From assembly GCA_022826945.1 (NCBI GenBank), contig JAJDTY010000075.1:1-64000 (forward strand): 64,000 bases of DNA, given 5' to 3'. A program made the translations under genes and the position numbers. The DNA comes from Candidatus Binatia bacterium (lineage in GTDB: Bacteria > Desulfobacterota > Binatia > Bin18). The notes under the pieces are model-generated. The model was not told where the DNA came from. It saw only the letters and a list, made by a program, of their open reading frames with translations, and ran no database searches. Below are positions 24,695-32,562 of the stretch, piece by piece (the stretch's first letter is position 1; each line of letters starts with the position of its first letter).

Positions 24695-25960
24695 TCACTT
24701 CCCCAGCCGGACCATCTCTTTGACCGTAAACTTTCTGGGTTTGAGCGGTTTGTTGATCAGGACTTCGTCGGCGGTCCACAAGGCAGCGCGATTGCTTTTG
24801 TAGTCAATCCACACATTGCCGAGGTGGAGATGCGTACCCTTGACCTCTGCATTGTCCGGATCATCGGCCGGATCGCCAAACGTGTGGAGCAAAGTCCGCC
24901 AATGGTTGCCCTCACGGTCATACACGACAACGCAAAAGACCGAATAAATCTGCCGGTCAATATAAAAACGTCGCATGCCGTACGGATGGCTGGCATCGTT
25001 GGGGGTGGCTTCCAGAACGACGACCTGGCGCAACTCCCACGGCGATTGAGGATACCAGCCGCCTTTGCCCCCATACTCCGGGGGGTTTCCGCCAACGAAG
25101 CCCGGCATCAGCATCACCTGCTCGCCCAGATACTTCCAGGTGTAATTGTGGAGGTAACCCTGAAAACCGGCATGATCTTCAATGAGAAAATTCGCCTCAA
25201 ATGAGGACGACTGATGATTGACGACGATGCTCCGCGTACGGCGGCTCTGCGGGTCGTAGGCCCACCCCTTCTGGTTAGTCGTGTCGGCCGCGTAGTGAAA
25301 AGTGAGACTCTGAGCCCCTTCAAGATCTTGGGGGCTCATGACAATGGAGTGTTCTCGCCACCAAGTCCCTTCCTTTTCCCATTTCGCTACATTGAACTCC
25401 GGATTCGGCCGGAACATGCCGTATCTGCGTGAATAGCGGGTGTCCACCGCCCGTTCGGTACTGCCGCTACTGTTGACCGTGCGCAGGACGCCTTGGGTTG
25501 TCATGGTATCACCCATATAGCGCATGCGGTAATTCCAGGCGGCCTTAAGCCCGGCCTGCGGATCAGCCGGATCAATGCGGGGGAAAGGCTGGCCAAGAGT
25601 GTAGTTCTGGAGTTCTCCATCCGCGCCGAGTTGGACTTGGCCGGCATGTTTAATCGACGCCTGCATATAGGCCTCAAGGATAGGAAAATCCGTTGTCGCC
25701 TGCACGGGAATCTCAAAATCCCCGACCTGGACAACGCGGACAATCTCCGGCGGCAACATCTTTTCGGCAAGCTGAACATTTTCTTTGGTCAACGTCATGC
25801 CGGGTGTGATCCCGTCAATCTGCGGGCTGCCATTACGGTACGGCAGAAAACCGTTCAGCAGTTCCTGGTCTCCGTCCTGGGCATACACGCCTGTCGACAA
25901 CAGCCCCACCAAGCTCAGTATGCCGGTGAAAGAAAGAACGCTCCGATTTCTTATGCACAT
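24695..25960 (-). CDS. DUF1329 family periplasmic protein
   Basis: A 421-residue protein of the DUF1329 family, LolA/LolB-like periplasmic proteins usually encoded with DUF1302 barrels. A signal peptide ends at STGVYA, and the mature protein has the family features LNGFLPYRNGSPQIDGITPGMTLTKEN (in two parts), YSRRYGMFRPNPE, and PHPYGMRRFYIDRQIYSVF-like segments. The ATG at 25960 has an AGGAGAG upstream and gives a clean signal peptide; a start 30 bases earlier is also open. The DUF1302 gene follows after 28 bases, so the two are an operon, probably serving transport of a hydrophobic substrate across the envelope. Confidence 0.85.
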   Translation of the reverse strand: MCIRNRSVLSFTGILSLVGLLSTGVYAQDGDQELLNGFLPYRNGSPQIDGITPGMTLTKENVQLAEKMLPPEIVRVVQVGDFEIPVQATTDFPILEAYMQASIKHAGQVQLGADGELQNYTLGQPFPRIDPADPQAGLKAAWNYRMRYMGDTMTTQGVLRTVNSSGSTERAVDTRYSRRYGMFRPNPEFNVAKWEKEGTWWREHSIVMSPQDLEGAQSLTFHYAADTTNQKGWAYDPQSRRTRSIVVNHQSSSFEANFLIEDHAGFQGYLHNYTWKYLGEQVMLMPGFVGGNPPEYGGKGGWYPQSPWELRQVVVLEATPNDASHPYGMRRFYIDRQIYSVFCVVVYDREGNHWRTLLHTFGDPADDPDNAEVKGTHLHLGNVWIDYKSNRAALWTADEVLINKPLKPRKFTVKEMVRLGK

Positions 25961-26124
25961 TCGGCCCCCCTCTCCTGAGTGAATGTTCATTTTCTTGTAA
26001 AGATTCGCCGCTTCACACGCAAGAGGCAGGCGTGAGAAGCATCAAATCCCTTGACAGCCCCGAGTGCTCTCAGATAAGACGGCTGCATATTTATTCCTAA
26101 TAATTTGGAGGTAAGGAGGGCCTT

Positions 26125-27045
26125 ATGGCAACACCACAACCAGCAGTTCTCAATAGAAACATGGGCCAGCACCAGTGGTATGTCCATCTCAGTCGCCTAG
26201 ATGGCGCTGATATGGGTGTGATCAAATCCGCGGTCCAGCAGTTGCGGAAAGACTGTGCCGACAAAGGCATCAATCTGACCATCGGCCTCGGACCATCACT
26301 CCTCTCGGACCTCACGGACGATGTGCCCAACGATTTCCAGCCCTACGAAACGTTCCGCTCGATTGATGGCAGTGGCAAGGAAGCCAAGGGCACCCAGGAA
26401 GAACTCCTGTTCTGGCTGAACAGCGACAGAAAGGATGAGGTCTGGAAAGCCCAGTGGGACGCCCGGGAAGCCCTGAAGGGACATATGCGGGTAGCCCGCG
26501 AAACCATGACCTTCATCTTTGGCGACTCGCTCGACCTGTCCGGGTTCAAAGATGGTACCGGCAACCCCGAGCCCGAGCGGGATGTTGAAGTCGCCGTCGT
26601 TCCGGACGGCGAGCCGGGCGCGGGGGGGAGCTTCATCATTGCCCAGCGTTGGATTCATGACCTGGAAGCTTTCAACCTTCTGCCCGTTGAGGAACAGGAA
26701 AAAGTCTTTGGCCGGACCAAGGCCGACTCAACCCGCCTGTCCCCCCAACCCTCTCCTTCCCACCTCTCGCATGTCGAGTTGAGAGAGGGCAAAACCGGCG
26801 ACGACAGCACCCCCAAGCGGGATGAGATTTCGCGCCGTTCGACCCCGTACGCCTTCCACGATGGCACGGTCGGCCTGTACTTTATGGCCTTCTGTAAGAG
26901 CCAGGCCCCGCTTCGCGAGCGGATGCGGGCCATGTACGGCATGGACGGTCAGGAACGCGACCGGCTCACCTCGTACAGCAACCCGGCCTCCGGTTCGTTC
27001 TACTTCGCTCCGTCGGTGGAAACGCTCGACGCCGCGCTGTCGTAA
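26125..27045 (+). CDS. Dyp-type peroxidase
   Basis: A 306-residue dye-decolorising heme peroxidase. The distal GxxDG motif is GFKDGTGNPE (D143), the proximal histidine is expected in the SHLSHVEL segment (H213 or H216), and a conserved Arg lies in EISRRSTPY. It uses H2O2 to oxidise aromatic or heme-like substrates. It has no Tat signal and no encapsulin neighbour. The ATG at 26125 has an AAGGAGG six bases upstream. It is divergent from the DUF1329 operon and ends before a strong hairpin. A second Dyp gene is at 49501. Confidence 0.9.
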   Translation: MATPQPAVLNRNMGQHQWYVHLSRLDGADMGVIKSAVQQLRKDCADKGINLTIGLGPSLLSDLTDDVPNDFQPYETFRSIDGSGKEAKGTQEELLFWLNSDRKDEVWKAQWDAREALKGHMRVARETMTFIFGDSLDLSGFKDGTGNPEPERDVEVAVVPDGEPGAGGSFIIAQRWIHDLEAFNLLPVEEQEKVFGRTKADSTRLSPQPSPSHLSHVELREGKTGDDSTPKRDEISRRSTPYAFHDGTVGLYFMAFCKSQAPLRERMRAMYGMDGQERDRLTSYSNPASGSFYFAPSVETLDAALS

Positions 27046-27068
27046 CTATTAGCCAGATTTTCGTGTCA

Positions 27069-27102
27069 GAAGGGGGACAAGCCGTATGGCTCGTCCCCCT
27101 TC
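27069..27102. terminator. Strong hairpin terminator
   Basis: A 10-bp perfect stem (27069-27078 against 27093-27102) that continues inward, after one mismatch, into a second four-bp stem closing a GTAT loop. It starts 24 bases after the Dyp stop codon and can also serve the opposing retropepsin-like remnant. Confidence 0.8.
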
Positions 27103-27130
27103 TTATATCCGAGGATTCGGGAAAGGGCGT

Positions 27131-27510
27131 TTATTTTTTCGCTTGTCCCACTTGGGTGAGCATCAAGCGCATCGGGGAGAGTGTTCGGCTCAAGGGATTG
27201 ACCATTAAGCCAAAGTCTCAAGCGTGGCTGCTCCTAGCAGCGGACCATCGTCGGCCTCTCCAAGCACAACCGGAGAAGTCGCGCTTTGTCCCGCAAGAGT
27301 AAAACGACACTCAGACGCTCACCGAGTGATCGTTGTTCCATCGGCAAAGGTGAATTCGACACTCCGTTGGGGCTTCAGCTTCAGGGCACGCCATATATGG
27401 AGAGACAGCACGGTATACACCGCTCCGGTATCGACTAGGAAGCGGGCATGTGCGGGGCGACCTCGTCCGCTGGGTTTGGCCACCGTTGCCCGGACATAGG
27501 TGAGACCCAT
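27131..27510 (-). pseudogene. Broken retropepsin-like aspartic protease gene
   Basis: Reading the minus strand from the ATG at 27510 gives MGLTYVRATVAKP, then the active-site FLVDTGAVYTVLS and FADGTTITR, where a TGA at 27319-27321 stops the frame after 63 residues. Past the stop the same frame continues with family-like ECRFTLAGQSATSPVVLGE and DDGPLLGAATLETL. One missing G near 27204-27207 then shifts the frame, and it resumes as GLMVNPLSRTLSPMRLML down to a TAA at 27131. Restoring both lesions gives about 125 residues, the usual length of this clan AA protease family. It lies 32 bases after hpt. Assembly error is an alternative for either lesion. Confidence 0.7.
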
Positions 27511-27542
27511 GCTCTCTTCTCCTTAATGGCCGTCGGCCCTTT

Positions 27543-28082
27543 TTACTCAGCACAGACCTCGGGCCGCAGGACGGCAATATACGGCAGGTTACGATAGCGG
27601 CCGGCGAAATCGAGCCCATAACCCACCACAAACACGTCTCCGATGACAAAAGCGCGAAAGTCGACTTCATACTCGACTCTCCGCCGGGCGGGCTTATCGA
27701 GCAACACACAGGTTTTGACCTCACGGGCTCCGTGTTGCAAAAGCGCCGCGCGGAGAAACGCGAGCGTCCGGCCCGTATCAAGGATGTCGTCAACCAGGAG
27801 AATCCGCTGCTCCCGGATTTCCTGGTCGGCCGGGAAATAGTCCAGGCTGAGCCCACCACTCGTTGTCCCGTCTCCATAGCTCGATACCGCAGCAAAGCTC
27901 AGACGGAGCGGAAAGGGCAACTGGCGAATGATATCAGCCGTAAAGAGACAACCGCCTTTGAGCACCGACACCACCGTACAGGGTGCATCCCGGTAATGGG
28001 CCGCGACTTCCTGGGCCACGCGGCGCAGGCCAGCTCGGATATCTGTCTCTGTGAACAGGATACGTTCAATATCCTTTGCCAC
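27543..28082 (-). CDS. hpt: Hypoxanthine phosphoribosyltransferase
   Basis: A 179-residue purine salvage enzyme that joins hypoxanthine or guanine to PRPP. The PRPP-binding loop is RILLVDDILDTGRTLAF, preceded by VVSVLKGGCLFTADIIRQL and the flexible SSYGDGTTSGG loop, and followed by LLDKPARRRVEYEVDF with the base-stacking Lys and DFVVG-like DVFVVGYGLDF. The GTG at 28082 has a TAGGAG seven bases in front; the longer frame would need a TTG at 28121 without a site. The broken protease gene follows after 32 bases. Confidence 0.9.
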   Translation of the reverse strand: MAKDIERILFTETDIRAGLRRVAQEVAAHYRDAPCTVVSVLKGGCLFTADIIRQLPFPLRLSFAAVSSYGDGTTSGGLSLDYFPADQEIREQRILLVDDILDTGRTLAFLRAALLQHGAREVKTCVLLDKPARRRVEYEVDFRAFVIGDVFVVGYGLDFAGRYRNLPYIAVLRPEVCAE

Positions 28083-28202
28083 GTCGTCGCTCCTATCCCA
28101 CGCCTTTTCTCCGGCCGGCAAGTACCTCGCTGCTCAGGAGCTTTGACCGGTAGCACTGCAGGGAAAGGAGCCTACGAGGCAACAGAGGGTACTGACAAAC
28201 TG

Positions 28203-28616
28203 CTAGTCCATCGGTGGGTTCTGGGCTATCTGCGCAATGTCGTCATCCAGCTTGAGCCAGGGCTGGGCGCTGTCACACCAGAGTTGGGCTTCGGGCTTGA
28301 GCCAGGAGGTATCGTCGAGCGTACCGGCCTTGAGGAAATCCATTGTTGGCAAGGCTGCCACATCGGACATAATCGGCGAGCCGCACTTGTCGCAAAATTT
28401 CCGAATCACCGCTTGGCCACTCGATCCCTGATCGTTATACGCTGACAGCTCACCCTCGATGTTCAGCGACCCCTTCGGCACGGCAACCAGGATCGAGAAG
28501 GTCGTACTGGTTTGCTTTTGACAATTTTTGCAGTGGCAGATCGCCATCATCATCGGCTCTGCCTCACAGGTATAGCGAATATTCCCACATAAACAGCCGC
28601 CAACAATCTGTGACAT
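28203..28616 (-). CDS. GFA family zinc-binding protein
   Basis: A 137-residue protein of the GFA (glutathione-dependent formaldehyde-activating-like, Mss4-fold) family. Two zinc sites are visible: GGCLCGNIRYTC (C8, C10) with FCDKCGSP (C75, C78), and ICHCKNCQ (C27, C29, C32). True formaldehyde activation is not established for most members. The ATG at 28616 has an AGGAGGTG upstream. It follows another GFA gene at 28725 on the same strand with a 108-base gap. Confidence 0.85.
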   Translation of the reverse strand: MSQIVGGCLCGNIRYTCEAEPMMMAICHCKNCQKQTSTTFSILVAVPKGSLNIEGELSAYNDQGSSGQAVIRKFCDKCGSPIMSDVAALPTMDFLKAGTLDDTSWLKPEAQLWCDSAQPWLKLDDDIAQIAQNPPMD

Positions 28617-28724
28617 GTGAACACCTCCTGTTTTTTGCCATGCGCCGCCTATATCACGCCGGGGGTGAGGGATGAAGAGGTGGAAGACAACCAGCCCAGA
28701 AGTGAACAGAAAGACCGTGTAGGA

Positions 28725-29129
28725 TCAGCGCTTGTCAGGATCCTCGTCAAAACGGGGCAGGTCATCCCGGATCTCATACCAGGGCGCTTTATGACTCACC
28801 CAGATATGGCCCTGGGAGCGTACGCCCGGATCATCGTCCAAGGTTCCAATACGAAGGAGTATGGTCTGTGGATCACGGTCAAAATACGCATACACGTGCG
28901 AGCCGCATCGAGAACAGAAACAGCGCTTTTTTCCGGGCGACGACTCATAAGCGGTAAGCGCGTCCTGGCCGGTAACAATGGTGAACCCTGCCTTCGTCAC
29001 CAGCGCACTCGACCCATACACCGTGCCATTGATCTTGCGACACGTATGGCAATGGCAGTGCATGAAGCCGCGAATCTCCTCGGTGATTTCAAATCGGACG
29101 GCCTGGCAGTGACAGCTTCCTGTGACCAT
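28725..29129 (-). CDS. GFA family zinc-binding protein, second copy
   Basis: A 134-residue GFA-fold protein with the same ligand pattern as the one at 28203: SCHCQAVRF (C6, C8), HCHCHTCRK (C25, C27, C30) and CFCSRCGSHVY (C72, C75). The two copies differ too much to be a recent duplication. It starts 16 bases after the stop of tupA, so it may be read from the tungstate operon. Function unknown beyond zinc binding. Confidence 0.85.
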   Translation of the reverse strand: MVTGSCHCQAVRFEITEEIRGFMHCHCHTCRKINGTVYGSSALVTKAGFTIVTGQDALTAYESSPGKKRCFCSRCGSHVYAYFDRDPQTILLRIGTLDDDPGVRSQGHIWVSHKAPWYEIRDDLPRFDEDPDKR

Positions 29130-29145
29130 GTCTACCCCCGGTTTC

Positions 29146-29988
29146 CTATCCTCCTGGAGTATTGGGAAAAAAGAGTGGCTGGCCAGCGATGGTATAGCCG
29201 GTAATCAGACTTTGGCCTTCCGGCCCGACCAGCCAGTCGATGAACTGCTGGCCCAGACCGGCTTTCACATGCGGGTGTTTGGCCGGATTCACCAGAATCA
29301 CCCCGTATTGATTGAAAAGCTGTGGGTCACCTTCCAACAGGACAGTGTAATCAGCCTTGTTCCGAAAACTCAACCAGGTACCGCGGTCGGTCAGCGTGTA
29401 GGCCCGCATTCCGACTGCGGTGTTCAAGGTTGCTCCCATGCCGGCTCCGACCTCTCGATACCACGTTCCACTCGCCTCCAGCGGATCAACCGCGGCGATT
29501 TTCCACAATGCCCGCTCTTTTTTATGAGTGCCGCTTTCATCTCCGCGCGAGACAAATGCGACCTGGGTTTGGGCAATTTTTCTGAGCACCGCGCCGACCT
29601 CCTGCATACCGGCAATACCTGCCGGATCGTCCGCCGACCCAACAATCACAAAATCGTTGTACATGACATCGTAGCGTTTTACTCCCCAGCCCTCGGCGAC
29701 GAAGGCCTCTTCATCAGGCTTGGCGTGCACCAGCAGCACATCGCCATCACCGTTGCGGGCGTTCTTGAGCGCCTGACCGGTCCCGACCGCGACCACACGC
29801 ACTTCGATTCCCGTCTTGGCCTGAAAACGGGGCAGAATGGCGTCAAACAAGCCGGAGTTCTGGGTTGAAGTTGTTGACTGGAGAATAAGAAAGCGCTCCT
29901 CGGCCCGACCTGTCCCGCTCAAGAGCAACCCCAGCGTCAGGCTGAGGACGGCTCGCACGCACCGCAATCGAGGCGTTGGTCTAGGCAT
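29146..29988 (-). CDS. tupA: Tungstate ABC transporter substrate-binding protein
   Basis: A 280-residue periplasmic binding protein with a signal peptide ending near residue 29. It carries the TupA oxyanion-binding signature TTSTQNSGL (T39-G46), then GTGQALKNARNGDGDVLLVHA, and a YNDFVIVGSADDPAGI segment, all typical of the tungstate (rather than ModA molybdate) family. Tungstate is used in tungsto-enzymes such as aldehyde oxidoreductases. Genes for the ATPase and permease lie directly upstream in the same operon, separated by eight bases. Confidence 0.9.
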   Translation of the reverse strand: MPRPTPRLRCVRAVLSLTLGLLLSGTGRAEERFLILQSTTSTQNSGLFDAILPRFQAKTGIEVRVVAVGTGQALKNARNGDGDVLLVHAKPDEEAFVAEGWGVKRYDVMYNDFVIVGSADDPAGIAGMQEVGAVLRKIAQTQVAFVSRGDESGTHKKERALWKIAAVDPLEASGTWYREVGAGMGATLNTAVGMRAYTLTDRGTWLSFRNKADYTVLLEGDPQLFNQYGVILVNPAKHPHVKAGLGQQFIDWLVGPEGQSLITGYTIAGQPLFFPNTPGG

Positions 29989-29996
29989 TTTCCTCC

Positions 29997-30785
29997 CTAC
30001 GGAACGGCCCGGTCGTCTCCATAGGTATGTGGTGCAGCCGAGTTGGGCTGCCGAAAAAACTGAAGTGCGGGAGAATATTCAACGACCCGACCCTGCTCAA
30101 GCAAAACAACCTCGTCGGCCAGGCGACGGGCCTGAGCCATATCGTGGGTCACCAGGATGATCTTCGTCCCGCGCCTATGCGCGGCAAGGATCAGCTCTTC
30201 AATCGCTTCAACAGAAACCGGGTCCAGACTGACAGTCGGTTCGTCGAGCAACAGTACCTCCGGCTTAAGGACCAGGGCACGCGCAATGGCGACCCGTTGT
30301 TGTTCGCCTTGGGAGAGGACTCGGGCCGGGCGGTCCACGAGGTGTGAGAGGCTGGCAAGTTCCAGGATGTGTCGCAGCCGCTCCTCTCTTTCGGCCCGTG
30401 TGTACCGGCGCAGCTTGAGCGCGAAGCGCAGGTTGGCTCCCACAGATCGCCGCAGTAAAACCGGGCGCTGAAACACGAGCGCTTGTCGTTGCCGGGCCTG
30501 GTCCATCCGTGGGGTTTCTCCCCAGCGGATTTCCCCTTCGGTTGGGGCCAGCAAGCCATGCAGCAGTCGCAGCAGCAGACTCTTACCCGCTCCGTTCGGA
30601 CCCATGATGATGGTGCGGCTGTCCTGCTCGATGACTAGGTCGATGCCATCAATGAGGCGTTGGGTGCCGACGCTATACACGAGTTGATGAACGTTGAGAG
30701 GAAACAAGGACTGAGCGGTATCGGTCGATACTCGCTTGGGTTGCAGGGCCTCTACGTCGCTAGGCATAGGCGCTATTGGAGGCAT
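29997..30785 (-). CDS. tupC: Tungstate ABC transporter ATP-binding protein
   Basis: A 262-residue ABC ATPase. Walker A is GPNGAGKS (62-69), the Q loop lies in VFQRPVLLRRSV, the signature is LSQGEQQRVAIARAL, Walker B is LLLDEPTVSLD, and the H loop is ILVTHDM. It energises tungstate import with the TupB permease, whose last codons it overlaps. Two starts fit: 30785, or the ATG at 30767 that overlaps the tupB stop by eight bases. The second is more typical of translational coupling. No strong ribosome binding site is seen for either. Confidence 0.88.
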   Translation of the reverse strand: MPPIAPMPSDVEALQPKRVSTDTAQSLFPLNVHQLVYSVGTQRLIDGIDLVIEQDSRTIIMGPNGAGKSLLLRLLHGLLAPTEGEIRWGETPRMDQARQRQALVFQRPVLLRRSVGANLRFALKLRRYTRAEREERLRHILELASLSHLVDRPARVLSQGEQQRVAIARALVLKPEVLLLDEPTVSLDPVSVEAIEELILAAHRRGTKIILVTHDMAQARRLADEVVLLEQGRVVEYSPALQFFRQPNSAAPHTYGDDRAVP

Positions 30786-31467
30786 TGAGGCGCAGGAGCG
30801 ACACGGAGGCGTTTACGCTCAGCGCAATCAGGATGAGAATGAGCCCAAGCGCCAGGGCAAGCGCCAAGTCTCCCTTTGAGGTTTCCAGCGCAATGGCCGT
30901 AGTCATCACCCGCGTCACGTGTTTGATATTTCCACCTACGATGATGACCGCCCCCACTTCGGCTACGGCACGTCCAAAGCCGGCCAGGGCGACGGTCAGG
31001 AGGCTATACCGAGCGTCCCACAACAGAGCGGCGACGGCCGTCTTCGGTGGAACCCCCAGCGATAAGAACTGCTCTCGGTATTCGATGTAGAAGTCCTCTA
31101 TCACCTGTCGTGACAGGCTGGCGATAATGGGCGTAACCAGAATGGTCTGGGCAATGATCATCGCTGTCGGAGAATACAAAAGGTGGAGCCAGCCGAGCGG
31201 GCCGGCGTGAGACAGCGTCATATAGACCAACAGGCCCACCACAACCGGGGGCAGCCCCATCAGAGCGTTTAAGAAGACGATGAGCACACCACGTCCGGGG
31301 AAACGCACAATGCCGACTGTTGCTCCAATACTGAGTCCAATCACGCTGGCGATGGCGACAGCACCGAGGCTCACCCTCAAAGAAAGGAGTATAATCTCAC
31401 TCAGCGTGGGGTCGGCGGAAACGATGAGCTGGAAGGCTAAGGCAAAGGCTTGTCCGAAATCCTGCAT
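30760..31467 (-). CDS. tupB: Tungstate ABC transporter permease
   Basis: A 235-residue inner-membrane permease with five to six hydrophobic segments and the EAA-like loop that docks the ATPase (YREQFLSLGVPPKTA). The region GRAVAEVGAVIIVGGNIKHVTRVMTTAI is highly conserved in TupB/WtpB-like permeases. The ATG at 31467 follows the stop of the regulator gene after seven bases; a longer frame would overlap that gene by 32 bases. It is the second gene of the operon regulator-tupB-tupC-tupA. Confidence 0.88.
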   Translation of the reverse strand: MQDFGQAFALAFQLIVSADPTLSEIILLSLRVSLGAVAIASVIGLSIGATVGIVRFPGRGVLIVFLNALMGLPPVVVGLLVYMTLSHAGPLGWLHLLYSPTAMIIAQTILVTPIIASLSRQVIEDFYIEYREQFLSLGVPPKTAVAALLWDARYSLLTVALAGFGRAVAEVGAVIIVGGNIKHVTRVMTTAIALETSKGDLALALALGLILILIALSVNASVSLLRLNASNSAYA

Positions 31468-31474
31468 GGGGCTG

Positions 31475-32398
31475 CTATAGAGCGAACGCGACTTTACCGG
31501 CCTCACGGACCTCGTAGCCTCCGAGTACAGCCGCGCGTTCCTTTAACTCGGGCGAGGTCACAACGTCCAGCAGGGCTTGGACCGGTTTGGCAAAATACAG
31601 CTCTTTGGAGACCAGCAAATCGAAACGCTCCTCAACCATTTCGGTAAACGAGAGGCCCAACAACTCGGCCACCGACTGGACGGCCACCCCGACATCCGCC
31701 CGTCCCTGGAGCACATGTAAGCCGACCTCCCAGTGGGTCCGGGCTTCGACCTCGTAGCCTGTGATCCGTTCCGGTTTGATCCGGGCCTGCCGGAGCTGCT
31801 GATCGATGAACCAGCGCACCCCAGACCCGGCCTGGCGGTTCACCAGACGTTTCTTCTTCCGCGGCAGGTCGGCCAGCGAGCGGACCGGTTTGCCGTCGGG
31901 CCGGGCAATCAATCCGAGCCGGCGATGCCAGAGGGTCACGGCCACTAGGTCGGGGCGACCGGTTTGCGACACAAACGGCGCATTGTACTCGCCGGTCTCG
32001 GGGTCCAGCAGATGGGCCAGCGCCACGTGGGTCTTCGATTGCTTCAGCGCTTCGAGACCACCGAAACTGCCCAGATTGGTCGTGTAAAAAAGGTGTTCAG
32101 GGAAACGCCGGCCGGCTAAGTCAATCAAGCTATCAAGCAAGAGATCGTTGCTGCCCGCGATTAAGAGCCCCCGTTCGGGTCCAAACTGGACCGCTCCTGG
32201 AGACGCAGCGTGCGGCGGCATAGTTTGCGCCAGAGAATTCTGCTTGACCCAATCCTCCACCAGGCTTTGCGGGAACAGCCATTTACCGGTAACGCGCGTA
32301 CACGGAATCGTGCCGTTTCGGATCAAGCGGTACACCTGCTTTTCGTTGATATGCAGATACGCGGCCACTTCGCGCGTGCTGAGCAGAGTTTCAGGCAT
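31475..32398 (-). CDS. HTH regulator with periplasmic-binding-protein-like sensor domain
   Basis: A 307-residue regulator. Residues 1-52 are an excisionase/MerR-like helix-turn-helix (LLSTREVAAYLHINEKQVYRLI, GTIPCTRVTGKWLFPQ). Residues about 75-300 form a PBP-like domain of the type fused to metal-oxyanion regulators (GLLIAGSNDLLLDSLIDLAG, THVALAHLLDPETGEYN, ADVGVAVQSVAELLGLSF). It is first in the tup operon, so it probably senses tungstate or molybdate and controls its own transcript. The ATG at 32398 is at the end of an AT-rich leader with a near-consensus promoter. Confidence 0.85.
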   Translation of the reverse strand: MPETLLSTREVAAYLHINEKQVYRLIRNGTIPCTRVTGKWLFPQSLVEDWVKQNSLAQTMPPHAASPGAVQFGPERGLLIAGSNDLLLDSLIDLAGRRFPEHLFYTTNLGSFGGLEALKQSKTHVALAHLLDPETGEYNAPFVSQTGRPDLVAVTLWHRRLGLIARPDGKPVRSLADLPRKKKRLVNRQAGSGVRWFIDQQLRQARIKPERITGYEVEARTHWEVGLHVLQGRADVGVAVQSVAELLGLSFTEMVEERFDLLVSKELYFAKPVQALLDVVTSPELKERAAVLGGYEVREAGKVAFAL

Positions 32399-32424
32399 GA
32401 CATCCTTAAGAAAAGATTAACTGA

Positions 32425-32453
32425 TTATTACTTATTCAAACTTATTCTGTCAA
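32425..32453 (-). promoter_or_regulatory. Sigma70-type promoter of the tungstate operon
   Basis: On the minus strand a perfect TTGACA (32448-32453) is separated by exactly 17 bases from TAATAA (32425-32430). The ATG of the regulator is 27 bases further on. The spacer consists of two copies of GAATAAG (32431-32437 and 32441-32447) ten bases apart, one helical turn, a likely operator for the regulator itself. Confidence 0.75.
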
Positions 32454-32562
32454 ATAAAGACTTCTTATCTCTCTCTAGAAAGCTATGAATACGCCTCACC
32501 ATGCAGCACGGCTGATGCGTAACCCGCAAAAATACGCTACATGCGATGGGCAGGGAGGGAAC

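Noticed and set aside
26742-26795. A possible palindromic repeat inserted in frame into the first Dyp gene (CCCTCTCC...GAGAGAGGG).
   Set aside because: The translated segment (SHLSHVELREG) is normal Dyp family sequence around the proximal His, so the similarity to intergenic repeats is chance.
27063-27302. A 79-codon plus-strand frame after the Dyp gene.
   Set aside because: It begins inside the terminator hairpin and is antisense to the retropepsin-like remnant.
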